Part shown: one piece after another, positions 1 to 9,547 of the stretch | Layout of the letters: every line of letters starts with the position of its first letter | How positions within the stretch are numbered: the stretch's first letter is position 1 | Origin: an uncultured Bacteroidia bacterium | GTDB taxonomy: Bacteria; Bacteroidota; Bacteroidia; Bacteroidales; Prolixibacteraceae | Assembly (NCBI GenBank): GCA_903918045.1 | Contig: CAIXCY010000004.1 | Coordinates: 1 to 57,860 of the forward strand | Reading direction: 5' to 3' | Length of the DNA stretch: 57,860 nt | Translations under genes and position numbers: made by a program | The notes under the pieces: model-generated | Seen by the model: the letters and a program-made list of their open reading frames with translations, nothing else | Database searches by the model: none | What the model was told of the DNA's origin: nothing

Positions 1-1
1 C

Positions 2-1192
2 GGACAGAGCTCCGAGTTCCTTATGCATTACAATATTTTATGCGGCGCCTGGTCACAACGGTGGAAGGAGGATGGCTCCATCCGTTCCCGCTACCCTACC
101 GACTGGCTACTGGGGAAAGGGACTTCGGCATACCTTGCTGATTATGAACTCGAATGGGTCATCATGCTGGGTGAGTATTACCAGTATTTCGGGAAAAAGG
201 AGCTGATCCGGCAGGTTTATCCGAATATGAAAAAATTAATGACTGTTTTCGATCAGTACCTAAGCAAAGAGCATGGACTTTTATCCAAAGTCCCAGGCTG
301 GATTGTGCTCGATCATCCCAAGACTTTTCCAATTGATCAGCGCGAAGAGATTGCGGGGTTAAATTGCCTCTACTATGCTGCCTTAAAACAAGCTGCGGAG
401 ATTGCCGCCAACCTGGCCTCAGATCCGGAACAGGCAGCCCTCTGGACAAAAAAAGCAAACCAGGTAAAAGAAAATATCCGAAAATGGTTGTGGTCGCCCG
501 AAAAACAACTCTTTATGGACAGCTTTGGAAGTGAAAAATGCGGACAACAAACGCAGGTTTATGCCTTACTTTATGGATTGACGGATGAAACACAGCAGGA
601 GAATATGATCAATTCAATCGCTGCCGGAAACCGGAGCAGTGAACAATCATTCTCCTATTATGTGGTGAGTTCCGTATTCGACAGTAAACCTCAGTGGGCG
701 CTTGACTTTATCCGCAAGAACTGGGGTGGACAGATGAAATCGCCCTTCTTTAACGGGGCATGGCACGAATGCTGGGATATTGAACATTTCCTAACTGATT
801 TGATGACAACCTCTCATGCCTGGTGCTCCGGTCCGACGGCGCTGCTGCCGCAAAAAGTGCTTGGGGTTGAACCAATCTCCGCAGGGTGGAAGACCTTTTC
901 GGTGAAACCAAACCTGTGTGATCTGAAATGGGCAAAGGGAGTTGTCTCAACCTCGTTTGGGCCAATCGCTGCTGAATGGCACCTCGATCCGAACGGCGAT
1001 TTCAACCTTTATCTCAAAGTTCCGGAAAACACGACTGCAACTATTGCCGTTCCCGGGAATGATCCCAAAAAGATAAGGATTAACGATAAACCTTTCGCAA
1101 ACCTGCCGGAATCGAAGTCTTCTGCAATCAAAAACGGAAGGGTCAGTTTTAAGGTTACAGGGGGTGAATACCGGATTGAATTATCAAACTGA
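2..1192 (+). CDS. GH78 alpha-L-rhamnosidase, C-terminal part (5' end outside window)
   Basis: This is the C-terminal portion of an alpha-L-rhamnosidase, which hydrolyses terminal alpha-L-rhamnose from pectic or other rhamnose-containing glycans. The reading frame is open to the window edge, so the ATG at 23 is internal and the N-terminal beta-sandwich domains lie outside. Counting from that ATG, helical (alpha/alpha)6 barrel sequence runs to about residue 280. GAWHECWD at 245-252 matches the region carrying the family's catalytic base, with E249 as candidate. SHAWCSGPTALL and VLGVEPISAGWKTF mark the barrel end, followed by a short C-terminal beta-sandwich. The general acid region (DERxGW-type) is not in the window. 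The next gene downstream, a secreted beta-helix protein, is on the same strand after 206 bp. Family assignment is firm; substrate is inferred. Confidence 0.85.
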   Translation, partial: GQSSEFLMHYNILCGAWSQRWKEDGSIRSRYPTDWLLGKGTSAYLADYELEWVIMLGEYYQYFGKKELIRQVYPNMKKLMTVFDQYLSKEHGLLSKVPGWIVLDHPKTFPIDQREEIAGLNCLYYAALKQAAEIAANLASDPEQAALWTKKANQVKENIRKWLWSPEKQLFMDSFGSEKCGQQTQVYALLYGLTDETQQENMINSIAAGNRSSEQSFSYYVVSSVFDSKPQWALDFIRKNWGGQMKSPFFNGAWHECWDIEHFLTDLMTTSHAWCSGPTALLPQKVLGVEPISAGWKTFSVKPNLCDLKWAKGVVSTSFGPIAAEWHLDPNGDFNLYLKVPENTTATIAVPGNDPKKIRINDKPFANLPESKSSAIKNGRVSFKVTGGEYRIELSN

Positions 1193-1257
1193 AATTTTAA
1201 CTTTGGAAGATAATAATGCCAAATTAGAGAATTTAGAGACTGTATCAAAAGTCTTTT

Positions 1258-1361
1258 ACCGCGGAGAAACGCAAAGAATGCGCAAAGAAACGCAGAGTTA
1301 TTCTGCTAAATTCTAATACTTTGCGGTTCTCTGCGGTTTTTCTTAGCGGATCTCTGCGGTT
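1258..1361. repeat. Imperfect inverted repeat built of CGCAGAG-like units
   Basis: Left arm 1258-1297 and right arm 1319-1361 are imperfect reverse complements, separated by about 21 bp. Each arm is itself a run of short units related to CGCAGAGA or CGCAAAGA. The element fills much of the gap between the GH78 gene and the beta-helix gene. It codes for nothing visible and looks like a dispersed intergenic repeat. A different-sequence element of similar design lies at 30522-30660. Confidence 0.5.
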
Positions 1362-1398
1362 GAATTTTTTATATTATGTACTTCTATATAAATATTTT

Positions 1399-2655
1399 AT
1401 GAAGCCCAATCTCATTCTTCTCCTGCTAGTTCTCTCCTTAATTCCCAATCTCTTCGGACAGGAGGGCAATCAATCCCTTTTGAAAAGTATCCGCTCCTTT
1501 GGAGTATTGCCCGAAAACTCGCCCGAAATGAATAAAGTAAACCTGCAAAAGGCGATCGACTGGGCCACATCAAGCGGTGCAGCTCTATTTGTTGAGCCAT
1601 CCGCAGACCCCTATTCGATTGGCAGCGGGATCATTCTAAAGAAAAATGTTTCTTTAATTGGTGTTAATAGCCCTGTACCCCGGGGGACCAAACATCCGAT
1701 GAAAGAACAACCTGTCGGATCGGTTCTGGCCGTTCGAGATGCCCTTTCTCCATTTATAACCGTTGAGAGTGCCACCCAGATTAAAGGTATTCAGTTCTGG
1801 TATCCCGATCAGGTTCTCAATGAACCGTCAAAAGTAATTGCATATCCTCCGACAATTCAGGTTTCACAGATCTCCAGTACCGAGGGGGTCACACTTACGG
1901 ATCTCACCTTCTATGGTGAATATATCTCAATGGATTTCAATGCAGCACCTCAACATCCCTGCGAACTGATTCTGTTCCAGAATTGCTACGGCTATCCCCT
2001 TGGAGGTGAGTTTATCCGAATTGACTATTGCTATGATATTCCAAGAATCCTCCATTGTCATGTTAACCCGGCAATTCAACGCGAAATAGGCAGAAGCTAT
2101 TCCAGACAACTTATTGATGCGGTTGTGGCGAAGCAGAAATTCTCGTATGCCATCAACCATACCGATAATGCGCAGCTCATCGACCTGTTTACCTTTGGCA
2201 GTTTTGGCGGAATATTGCTGGGGCCGGCGACTTATGGACAGCTGACAAACTTCAGTTTTGATTGCGTAAGTGTTGGAATCCACAAATATGGAGATAACTC
2301 CAAAAACCGGAACTGGATGATCGCGCAGGGATCCATAATCGCAAATACTGGTGTGCGGATTGAAGATGTTCACCCATTTCTCATTGAGGGGAAAGGACAT
2401 TGTTCCATTTCAAATGTCGAAGCATTCTCGGGTGGTAACGGCGCTCTCACAAACTTTGGGAATTCGTGGGATTATATGACGATTCTCGGAAATGAAAAAT
2501 GTTCGGTGAGTATGTTTGGATGCCGGATGCGGGATTATAAGGCAGCCATGCCAATAACCATAGTGAATCCCAATGCCATTGTTCAGGTGATCGGCTGTCT
2601 GGATAAAAATGAAGTCCCTTTTTCAATACCGGGGGAAACAAGAAATATGCCTTAG
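1399..2655 (+). CDS. Secreted right-handed beta-helix (pectate-lyase-like) protein
   Basis: The protein has 418 residues. The ATG at 1399 is chosen because it starts a clean signal peptide (MKPNLILLLLVLSLIPNLFG). The longer frame from a TTG at 1321 would add 26 residues in front of that signal and run into repeat sequence. After the signal, IRSFGVLPENSPEMNKVNLQ followed by AIDWA resembles the start of Pectate_lyase_3-type beta-helix proteins, where a short motif precedes repeated beta-strands. Later residues are rich in G, N and V strands consistent with a solenoid. No catalytic residues could be assigned, so it may be a polysaccharide lyase, a glycosidase or a non-enzymatic binder. Its position after the GH78 gene suggests a role on rhamnose-containing pectin-like material, by inference. 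Confidence 0.6.
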   Translation: MKPNLILLLLVLSLIPNLFGQEGNQSLLKSIRSFGVLPENSPEMNKVNLQKAIDWATSSGAALFVEPSADPYSIGSGIILKKNVSLIGVNSPVPRGTKHPMKEQPVGSVLAVRDALSPFITVESATQIKGIQFWYPDQVLNEPSKVIAYPPTIQVSQISSTEGVTLTDLTFYGEYISMDFNAAPQHPCELILFQNCYGYPLGGEFIRIDYCYDIPRILHCHVNPAIQREIGRSYSRQLIDAVVAKQKFSYAINHTDNAQLIDLFTFGSFGGILLGPATYGQLTNFSFDCVSVGIHKYGDNSKNRNWMIAQGSIIANTGVRIEDVHPFLIEGKGHCSISNVEAFSGGNGALTNFGNSWDYMTILGNEKCSVSMFGCRMRDYKAAMPITIVNPNAIVQVIGCLDKNEVPFSIPGETRNMP

Positions 2656-2680
2656 GTAGTGAGCGGGTACCGCGATAACT

Positions 2681-2725
2681 AGTGAGCGGGTGACTCTTCA
2701 TTTCCTGAACAGTCACCCGCTCACT
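2681..2725. terminator. Perfect 15-bp hairpin between convergent genes
   Basis: AGTGAGCGGGTGACT at 2681-2695 pairs perfectly with AGTCACCCGCTCACT at 2711-2725 across a 15-nt loop. It sits between the convergent ends at 2655 and 2753, so a bidirectional terminator is likely, although neither side has a strong T-run. An extra direct copy of TAGTGAGCGGGT lies just upstream at about 2657-2668. Confidence 0.55.
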
Positions 2726-2752
2726 TCTCGCTGAGACGCCACACCCAATTTT

Positions 2753-5254
2753 TCAACGGGTCACTTCCTTAACAACTATCTCATTATTAATTCCTAAACA
2801 AACAAAATTAAGATTACCCTTTTGATCAGGCTTCGATACTTTAACCGGGGAATTATTGGTAAGAATGGTGTATTTTTTCCCCGGATTTAATCCATTCATC
2901 ACATATTCCACCCTTACCTTCGCGTTTTCAGAAGTTTGTATCCACCGGATTTCGGAATCAGTTTTCGACACTAGTTCAATAGTACAACGATCCTTTGATC
3001 GGGCACTAAATGTTTTTTCGGATTCGTTTCCAAAGAAAACAGAAATCTCACTTTTACCCGGATTAACACTAAAAGGTCTTGAGGAATTGATCGTAAAACC
3101 ACCTGTACTAACCGTCGTTTTATCCGTTTTAAGACCAATTAAATAATTTTGATCCCGAAGGTTGTACTTGACTATTGTGCCGTTCAATTCGGCTGTGAGG
3201 TGCGGTTCCAGATATAAACGGTTCCATTGCGGACGGATGCCATAAATATTCCGGTACAAACCAACAATGGCCATGGCATTGTTGGCAAGGATATCCTCCC
3301 CTGCACCGGTTTGCGATTTACGCAAATACCTTTGGTGTGCAAGCCCATCCATTTCGTATTTTGCAATCACATTTTGAATGTACTTAACCGCTATTTCGGG
3401 ATTTTTTTCGGCATAACATCGTGTCCCCAATTCTGCCCAACCCAGGAACATATCTCCGTTTTCGTAATTTGGCCAGGGATAGTTTACATTTTTCAGACCC
3501 ACATTTTCTTCATAAGGAAAATAGCACGCGGGCCAGACAAACAGATTCTCTTTTCGCGTTAACACTTCCATCTTCGCCAAAATGGACTCCTTCCGGATCG
3601 GATCATCGCATAGGCCATAGCCAATAGCCATAAAGTTGACTACACTCACGAGGTTATTTCCATAGACCGATCCGTCTTTTTCGCGCCAGTGGACATACCA
3701 CTGTTTTTTAGGATTCCAGAAACCACCATCGGCAATATTTTTGTTATAGGCTGTTTTTAGTTTATTGGCGAGCGACAAATAGCGGTCAGCCATTTTGTGA
3801 TCTCCGAGCAGAATCTCCAATTCCGACCACCGTGTCAGTGCCTTATACATCAAAGCGTTGATTGTTGCCGCTTCATAGGAAGCCCAGACAACATCAAGCC
3901 AATCGGTCCCTTTTTGCTCACTGTGGGTGTTCTGAATCACCTCGAACAGCCCGTTCCCATCAGAATCACGCCGGATCATATATTCAAGTGCTTGCTCACA
4001 ACTTTGCTTAAACTTACCCAGCCAAATCCTGTCGCCGGTCATGTCAAACTGTTCGGCTACATCAATCGCATAAGCGGGCTGCGAGTCGAGCATATAACCC
4101 CACTGACATTCGTAATAACCGTCTTTTGTAAATGTATTTGGCATCCCATCACCGGCATCATGGTGCCACCTGGGCAACACCCTTCCGTCTGGTTGAATGG
4201 CATGATCCTTTTCATATTCAAGTGTCTGCGAATAACCACGAATATATTCCGGGTCATCGATAGCCAATCCGAACAGTGCAAGCCATTGCTCCTGAAGAAC
4301 GGCGAATCCTGTTCTCCATCCATTCGAGCCGTATAAATTCTGATCAACAACAGAATAACGGGCTATTGTATTGAGGATTTCGTTCACCGAACCTTCATTA
4401 ACCCCGTTCAGGGTTCCACGGTCGTAAGCCTCATCATAACTCAATGATTCAAGGAAATAGCCGATATTAACCGATGATTTTTTCACTGAAACAGGTTTAA
4501 AAACATCGCTTCCGGTTTCAATAAATCTTCGCAATCCGTACCTGGTGGTTATCGCTGAGTCGGAATAGGTCTGGACAACTCCCAAAACATCATTTTGGGA
4601 ATGAGTAAAGGAAACAGCCGGAAAAATATCCTTCCCGATTTCAGGAATAATGCGGAAACAGCTGTTATTCAACTTATTCCAAAACGTTATTCCGGAAGCA
4701 TGAACACCATAGGTGAAATTCTCCTTTTCAAGAAAACGGCACCAGGCAACCCCACCGTTACTTAAGATCGCTCCATCCCAGGTTTGCATGGAATTGAACC
4801 TCCAGGCCGGAAGGAAATTCTGATCCATTGTACCCTCATTCAGATAGTCCCTTTTGATTTGCCAGTGAAGACTGCTTTTTAGGACAGTGAAAACCCACGA
4901 TTCTACCATTCCAAAAGTGTTTTTCCCATAGCTGATATTAGCAATGGTTACCACATTTTTTGCAATTTTAATCACTGGAATTGAGGAGGATACTGCAGAT
5001 GAAAAAAATTGTTTCCCCTGTGTAAAACCTGTAATAACACTATTGCCATTACTCACGACCTGGTTGCCCTTAATAGTAAGATTTTCGATTTCACAACCTT
5101 TTCTGCAATTTAAACGGACAAAAATACTACCGATACTGTCGGAAACAGAAATCGTCTTTAATGCTTTGTCATACTCAATAATTGATTTAGTTTTTTGAGC
5201 TTTGCCGATGAGCGAAAAACAAATAAGAAGAATGAACAGGGTTATATTTTTCAT
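2753..5254 (-). CDS. Secreted (alpha/alpha)6-toroid glycoside-hydrolase-like protein
   Basis: This is a predicted secreted protein of 833 residues. The ATG at 5254 opens a typical signal peptide (MKNITLFILLICFSLIGKAQ). The GTG at 5272 overlaps the stop of the upstream gene and would add six residues before the signal, so it is less likely. The N-terminal third looks like a beta-sandwich. Residues of about 270-690 are helical with aromatic and acidic motifs (RWHHDAGDGMP, GTDWLDVVWASYEA, YPWPNYENGDMF) typical of six-hairpin glycosidases related to GH78 and debranching enzymes. A short beta-domain ends the protein. No GH family number can be assigned by eye. It is the last gene of the TonB receptor, DUF4249, propeller and toroid cluster, which suggests action on the same imported glycan. 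Confidence 0.6.
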   Translation of the reverse strand: MKNITLFILLICFSLIGKAQKTKSIIEYDKALKTISVSDSIGSIFVRLNCRKGCEIENLTIKGNQVVSNGNSVITGFTQGKQFFSSAVSSSIPVIKIAKNVVTIANISYGKNTFGMVESWVFTVLKSSLHWQIKRDYLNEGTMDQNFLPAWRFNSMQTWDGAILSNGGVAWCRFLEKENFTYGVHASGITFWNKLNNSCFRIIPEIGKDIFPAVSFTHSQNDVLGVVQTYSDSAITTRYGLRRFIETGSDVFKPVSVKKSSVNIGYFLESLSYDEAYDRGTLNGVNEGSVNEILNTIARYSVVDQNLYGSNGWRTGFAVLQEQWLALFGLAIDDPEYIRGYSQTLEYEKDHAIQPDGRVLPRWHHDAGDGMPNTFTKDGYYECQWGYMLDSQPAYAIDVAEQFDMTGDRIWLGKFKQSCEQALEYMIRRDSDGNGLFEVIQNTHSEQKGTDWLDVVWASYEAATINALMYKALTRWSELEILLGDHKMADRYLSLANKLKTAYNKNIADGGFWNPKKQWYVHWREKDGSVYGNNLVSVVNFMAIGYGLCDDPIRKESILAKMEVLTRKENLFVWPACYFPYEENVGLKNVNYPWPNYENGDMFLGWAELGTRCYAEKNPEIAVKYIQNVIAKYEMDGLAHQRYLRKSQTGAGEDILANNAMAIVGLYRNIYGIRPQWNRLYLEPHLTAELNGTIVKYNLRDQNYLIGLKTDKTTVSTGGFTINSSRPFSVNPGKSEISVFFGNESEKTFSARSKDRCTIELVSKTDSEIRWIQTSENAKVRVEYVMNGLNPGKKYTILTNNSPVKVSKPDQKGNLNFVCLGINNEIVVKEVTR

Positions 5255-5268
5255 CTTAAATTTACCTT

Positions 5269-6297
5269 TCACTTTGGTGCGACCAGCGGCAGCTTAAGAA
5301 AAGCCAGACCGATACTCCTACGCATGTGGCTTGTGCTGGTTCCTCCGGGGGCATCATACAATACTGCCAGCCTGTTCTTGTATTTTACAACCGAAGGGAG
5401 TCCGATGCATCTTTTTGACCATTTGCAATTTTGTCCGTCAAGCACCACGGCCTTGTGGTCAGCATCCCATTTATTCAGGTTTTTCGACCAGTAAACCCAT
5501 ACCGCGTCGGTATATTCCCCATCGTTATCAAAACCAATATGATTTGTAAACAGGAACCAGGTCTGAATTGATGGTTCGTAATAGATTGAGGTATTCTCAA
5601 CCTGCTCTTCAGTCGGGACAATTGGTGACTGATCTATTGCCCACGGTCCATCCAGATCTTTGGTTCTCGCAATACAAATGGTTCGTTTAACGGTAAAATC
5701 TGCTGCAGAAAAGAACATCAGGTATTCATCCTTATCTTTTACAATAAATCCGGGAGAGGCCGTTGAGCTATAAAAGGAATTCGCTTTGGGCTTGAAAGGG
5801 ACGATGTCCTTTCTTTTTATCCATGGACCAAATGGAGAATCTGACTCAGCTTTCATGTTCAGGTATGGAAATGAGGGGATCAGATTTGGGAATGAGGAGA
5901 CATTCGGCGTTCCAAGGTAAAACATGTGCCATTTTTTTCCGTCAAAATAAGTTGTTCCATAACTCGCACTTTTGGAATCAGGATCATTCTTTCCCCCCAA
6001 CTGAAGCACAGGACCCCGCTTTTCCCAATGAACCAGGTCTTTACTAACTGCCAGGGAGGCTAACCACCCTTTGGGTCCTGCCGCATCGTAGTGCATGCAG
6101 AACGTTGAATCATCCGATTTAAACACCCAAAGATCGCGGGCGCCAAAAATATCGCACGAATCGGGGCCATCACCAAAAGGCATAACCAGACCGAGATCCT
6201 CAGCATCCATCCGAAATTTACATTCCGGTCTTCCATCTTTATACTTCGGAAGTACTGCGATGAATAAGAATAGCGCCAAACAGAACAGCTTTATCAT
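5269..6297 (-). CDS. Five-bladed beta-propeller glycosidase-like protein (GH43/GH117-like fold)
   Basis: This 342-residue protein has a hydrophobic N-terminus (MIKLFCLALFLFIAVLP), so it is probably exported. The rest shows repeating propeller features of the GH32/GH43/GH62/GH117/GH130 fold: GARDLWVF, LAVSKDLVHWEKRGPV, KKWHMFYLGTP, EYLMFFSAADF, YEPSIQTWFLFTNH and a late RLAVLYDAPGG strand. The phrase 'SKDLVHWEKRG' is characteristic of these glycosidases. Acidic residues that could act in catalysis are present (GARD, YEPS), but the exact family cannot be fixed without a profile search. It lies 15 bp downstream of the DUF4249 gene, and its stop overlaps an alternative GTG of the next gene, so it is clearly in an operon. 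Confidence 0.6.
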   Translation of the reverse strand: MIKLFCLALFLFIAVLPKYKDGRPECKFRMDAEDLGLVMPFGDGPDSCDIFGARDLWVFKSDDSTFCMHYDAAGPKGWLASLAVSKDLVHWEKRGPVLQLGGKNDPDSKSASYGTTYFDGKKWHMFYLGTPNVSSFPNLIPSFPYLNMKAESDSPFGPWIKRKDIVPFKPKANSFYSSTASPGFIVKDKDEYLMFFSAADFTVKRTICIARTKDLDGPWAIDQSPIVPTEEQVENTSIYYEPSIQTWFLFTNHIGFDNDGEYTDAVWVYWSKNLNKWDADHKAVVLDGQNCKWSKRCIGLPSVVKYKNRLAVLYDAPGGTSTSHMRRSIGLAFLKLPLVAPK

Positions 6298-6312
6298 TAT
6301 CTGGGAATTAAC

Positions 6313-7101
6313 CTATGGGACTTTTGAGGATAAGGATCTGACAGAACATGCATTGAAATAGCCTAATGCACCGTTGCTGATATTGGAGGTCGGATTAGCG
6401 GGCGATGCAGACTGCCCCCCTTCCCTGCCTGCCGTGCGAAAATATTCGTATACCCCCTTATCAACCGATTCAAGCCAAATCGCAACCAGATCACCCGTAA
6501 TAAGCTTAATATCAGTGTCGCGAAGCCTGATCAGATAGGTTATTGTCTTTCCTTCGCTTAGCCGGTCATCAGTAACGTTCATATCGGGTTGTCTGACGTT
6601 ATTCAGAAAAAGGACCAGGCGGTAATAATTGCTAATATTAGCGGGATCAGCAAACGTAATCCCCGGATAAATATTGTGTCCTATAAGACTATTCTGAAAA
6701 TAAATCTTCCCGATTGAGACAGGATCAGGCATTGTGGAATTGGCAGTGTAACTCTGACCGTCAGTGGTTGTAACTGAGAGTGAATAGGATTCGCCAGGCA
6801 TCCCGGTCGTCATTGAGGTTAAGTAACTCCCTGGCTGATTTTCGGTTAACTGATCTGAATGTCCGGAGCTATCGCGAATGATAACCGTCGCCCCGGTAAC
6901 AGGAGGATAGATGCTGGATTGGTCAAAATTCACCGATTTAAAGATCTTCACAACGTATGGACCGGGTTGATCATAGATATTACCCTCAATTACAATCTGC
7001 GGGGTAGCCGTATTTAATTCCAGTTTGATAACTTTCTTGCAGGCGTTTAGAAGCGGGATTAAGACAAGAAGCGAGACCATGAAAACTATACTATTTCTCA
7101 T
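6313..7101 (-). CDS. DUF4249 outer-membrane lipoprotein
   Basis: The protein has 262 residues. The ATG at 7101 is chosen because it places a lipobox (LNAC, Cys21) after a hydrophobic stretch. The longer frame from 7140 would overlap the receptor gene. After the Cys come beta-rich repeats: ATPQIVIEGNIYDQPGPYVV, then an Ig-like GATVIIRDSSG segment, as in DUF4249 proteins. In Bacteroidota these lipoproteins are usually encoded next to a TonB-dependent receptor and are thought to help ligand capture at the cell surface, although their function is not established. Here the gene begins 4 bp after the receptor's stop, so the two are translated together. The pair stands in for the missing SusC/SusD system. 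Confidence 0.75.
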   Translation of the reverse strand: MRNSIVFMVSLLVLIPLLNACKKVIKLELNTATPQIVIEGNIYDQPGPYVVKIFKSVNFDQSSIYPPVTGATVIIRDSSGHSDQLTENQPGSYLTSMTTGMPGESYSLSVTTTDGQSYTANSTMPDPVSIGKIYFQNSLIGHNIYPGITFADPANISNYYRLVLFLNNVRQPDMNVTDDRLSEGKTITYLIRLRDTDIKLITGDLVAIWLESVDKGVYEYFRTAGREGGQSASPANPTSNISNGALGYFNACSVRSLSSKVP

Positions 7102-7105
7102 TTGA

Positions 7106-9424
7106 TCAGAATTTAAAATTGTAAGTAAACGATGGGACAAATTTGAATAATGTAGTCTGAACTGCCTCTGTCCTGGTTGGATCTGTCTTATTATCCTGGA
7201 ACGTGATCATATAAGGGTTTTCGTGTCCGTAGGCATTGTAAAGGGAGAAGGTCCAGCCCGATTCAAATTTGGCCGTTTTTTTCCTGATCCAGGTTGCCCC
7301 GATGTCAAGCCGGTGATAGGCAGGCATTCTGTTTGCGTTTCGGTCTTTGTAGTAAAACATGGTCTTACCGTCAATCTCATATTTTCCACTTGGAAAGGTT
7401 ACTGCATTTCCGGTATAATAAACCCATGTAGCCGAGAGAGTCCACCGTTTGCTCAGGTCATAAATTCCAACAATCGCAATATCGTGAAGGCGATCCTGCC
7501 TGGCCGGGAAATAAGCCCCTTTATTGATTTCGTCAAATTTACGTTCCGTACGCGAAAGGGTATAACTGATCCAACCATTGAGCCTTCCGGATTTTTTCTT
7601 CAGGAAAAGCTCCAATCCATAAGCCCTCCCTTTCCCGAAGAGGATTTGAGACTCCACATTTTCGTTAAAATTAAGTTCCGCCCCATTCTTGTAATCAATC
7701 TGATTCTGAAGACTCTTGTAGTAAATCTCTGTCGAAAACTCATATTTGTTCTCATTAAAATTCCTGTAATATCCAAATGAAACCTGATCGGAAATTTCAG
7801 GCTTTACATTGTTGCTGCTGGGAATCCATAAGTCGGTGGGATTTCCTGAGGTTGAATTGGAGAGCAGGTGGAGATTCTGCACATTTCGTGCATAGGATCC
7901 TTTTAACGAATTCTGCTGATTCAGAATGTGGTTTAATGTAAAACGGGGTTCGGGATTAAAATACGATTTGACAAAATCCCCTGAGCCCATTGTTGCCGTA
8001 TTTGTTATGTCCCCTGCCTTGTTGTAGGTGTAAAAATTCCCGGGCCCCATGAGGTTGAACAAGCCAAATCTCAGGCCATACTCAAGGCTAAACTTTTCCG
8101 TAAAACTATAAAGATGGGAAATATAGAGCGCATGTTCGAGGGCATATTTATTGGTAAGGCTTTTGAGGCTGACATTGGTGATTGCCGTAATTGCCCCCGG
8201 AATAATCTGGTGGTAACTCTCACTGAATCCAAATTTAAGGGAGTTGTTTGTCCCGCCAAAATATTGAAAATCCTGCTTCACTGTATAATCCCGAATCCTG
8301 GAGATGATATTCATTTTCACACCGCTGTTGATGTTAATCTGGTAATCATAATTACTGAATATCAGTGAAGTATTGGAGAATAGCCGTTCCGAAAACAGAT
8401 GATTCCAGCGAAGCGTACCAGTACTGTTTCCCCAGTTAATTCCAAAGGTATTGCCAAATCCAAGGACGTCTTTGCCAAAATATCCGCTAAGGTAAATTCT
8501 GTTCATATCGTTAATCCTGTAATTAGCCTTTGCATTCAGATCGTAAAAATAGAGTCTGGCCTGATTTATTGAAGTATCCTTTGAGGCTTTAAGGAACAGA
8601 TCGGCATAGGTTCGTCTGGCTGAAATAATAAATGAGCCTCTCCCCTTAACAATCGGACCTTCAAAAAGCAAACGCGAAGAGATCAAGCCAATCCCTCCAC
8701 TAAGACTGAACTTTTTGTCGTTGCCATCGTTCATCTTAATATCCAGGACAGAAGAGAGCCGTCCACCATATTCAGCGGGTTCGTTCCCCTTATAAACCGA
8801 AATATCCTTTATTGCATCAGAATTGAAAACCGAGAAGAAACCCATCAGGTGTGAGGCATTGTAAACGATCGCTTCGTCGAGCAGGATTAAGTTCTGATCG
8901 GCAGACCCCCCCCGTACATTAAACCCGCTTCGCCCCTCCCCTGCAGCCTGAATCCCAGGAAGCAGCTGAATGGTCTTTAAGACATCCTTCTCACCAAACA
9001 AAACCGGAATATTCTTTATCTCCCGGGTATTGAGCTTCTGAAGCCCCATTCGGGTTTTAGTGACATTTTCATCTTTACGCCTCCCATAAACCACCACTTC
9101 ATCCAATTCGCGGGGCTGCTCAGTAAGGGAAAAGTTCAGTTTTAGGGAGCGATCCAGTTTTATTTGCTGAACCTGTGGCTTATACCCGGTATATTGAGCA
9201 GTAATTTCATAGGAACCTTCGGGAAGGGTCACCGAATAGAACCCATACGTGTTGGTTCCGATACTCTTTGTAGGTAAATCTTTGATTGACAATACCGCCC
9301 CAATCAAATCCTCTCCGGTTACGGCATCTTTTATTTGTCCGCTGATGGTCAAACGTTGCTGAGCAAAAACTGGCAAAACAAGAACCAGAAAAAATAAGGC
9401 AAAAACTCCGGTTCTTCTATTCAT
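7106..9424 (-). CDS. TonB-dependent outer-membrane receptor with carboxypeptidase-like N-domain
   Basis: This is a predicted outer-membrane transporter of 771 residues, energised by TonB. The start at 9424 gives a clear signal peptide (MNRRTGVFALFFLVLVLPVF); the frame from 9475 would add 17 unlikely residues. Residues of about 24-103 form a carboxypeptidase-regulatory-like beta-sandwich (SGQIKDAVTGEDLIGAVLSI). DEVVVYG at 108-114 is a TonB-box-like segment. A plug domain (FNVRGGSADQNLILLDEAIV) precedes a barrel that ends in aromatic residues (FTYNFKF). This is shorter than SusC-type receptors of about 1000 residues, and the partner is DUF4249, not SusD. The ligand is unknown; the glycosidase-like genes downstream suggest a glycan fragment. 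Confidence 0.88.
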   Translation of the reverse strand: MNRRTGVFALFFLVLVLPVFAQQRLTISGQIKDAVTGEDLIGAVLSIKDLPTKSIGTNTYGFYSVTLPEGSYEITAQYTGYKPQVQQIKLDRSLKLNFSLTEQPRELDEVVVYGRRKDENVTKTRMGLQKLNTREIKNIPVLFGEKDVLKTIQLLPGIQAAGEGRSGFNVRGGSADQNLILLDEAIVYNASHLMGFFSVFNSDAIKDISVYKGNEPAEYGGRLSSVLDIKMNDGNDKKFSLSGGIGLISSRLLFEGPIVKGRGSFIISARRTYADLFLKASKDTSINQARLYFYDLNAKANYRINDMNRIYLSGYFGKDVLGFGNTFGINWGNSTGTLRWNHLFSERLFSNTSLIFSNYDYQININSGVKMNIISRIRDYTVKQDFQYFGGTNNSLKFGFSESYHQIIPGAITAITNVSLKSLTNKYALEHALYISHLYSFTEKFSLEYGLRFGLFNLMGPGNFYTYNKAGDITNTATMGSGDFVKSYFNPEPRFTLNHILNQQNSLKGSYARNVQNLHLLSNSTSGNPTDLWIPSSNNVKPEISDQVSFGYYRNFNENKYEFSTEIYYKSLQNQIDYKNGAELNFNENVESQILFGKGRAYGLELFLKKKSGRLNGWISYTLSRTERKFDEINKGAYFPARQDRLHDIAIVGIYDLSKRWTLSATWVYYTGNAVTFPSGKYEIDGKTMFYYKDRNANRMPAYHRLDIGATWIRKKTAKFESGWTFSLYNAYGHENPYMITFQDNKTDPTRTEAVQTTLFKFVPSFTYNFKF

Positions 9425-9472
9425 CCCTGTAATTTGAAATAAAATTTCATATATGACACGATTATTTATCTG

Positions 9473-9505
9473 CAAGGATACGAATTATCAGAGGATAAAT
9501 CCAAG
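9473..9505 (-). promoter_or_regulatory. Candidate promoter of the TonB receptor operon
   Basis: Read on the minus strand, TATCCTTG (plus 9473-9480) fits the Bacteroidota -7 consensus TAnnTTTG with one change. A TTG (plus 9502-9504) lies 21 bases upstream, where the -33 element is expected. The predicted start is about 40 nt before the ATG at 9424. It lacks the GAAGT and AATATTTAATGTGC elements of the three matched promoters elsewhere. Confidence 0.4.
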
Positions 9506-9547
9506 AATATTGTTCAATTATATCTGAAATCCACGGAGCAACATTAG

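Noticed and set aside
1321-1398. N-terminal extension of the beta-helix protein from a TTG start
   Set aside because: It reads through the intergenic repeat and would bury the signal peptide that starts at 1399.
2856-3146. Plus-strand open frame of 96 codons inside the toroid gene
   Set aside because: It is antisense to a well-supported coding sequence, shows no protein motif, and is explained by codon bias of the opposite strand. Similar antisense frames elsewhere were treated the same way.
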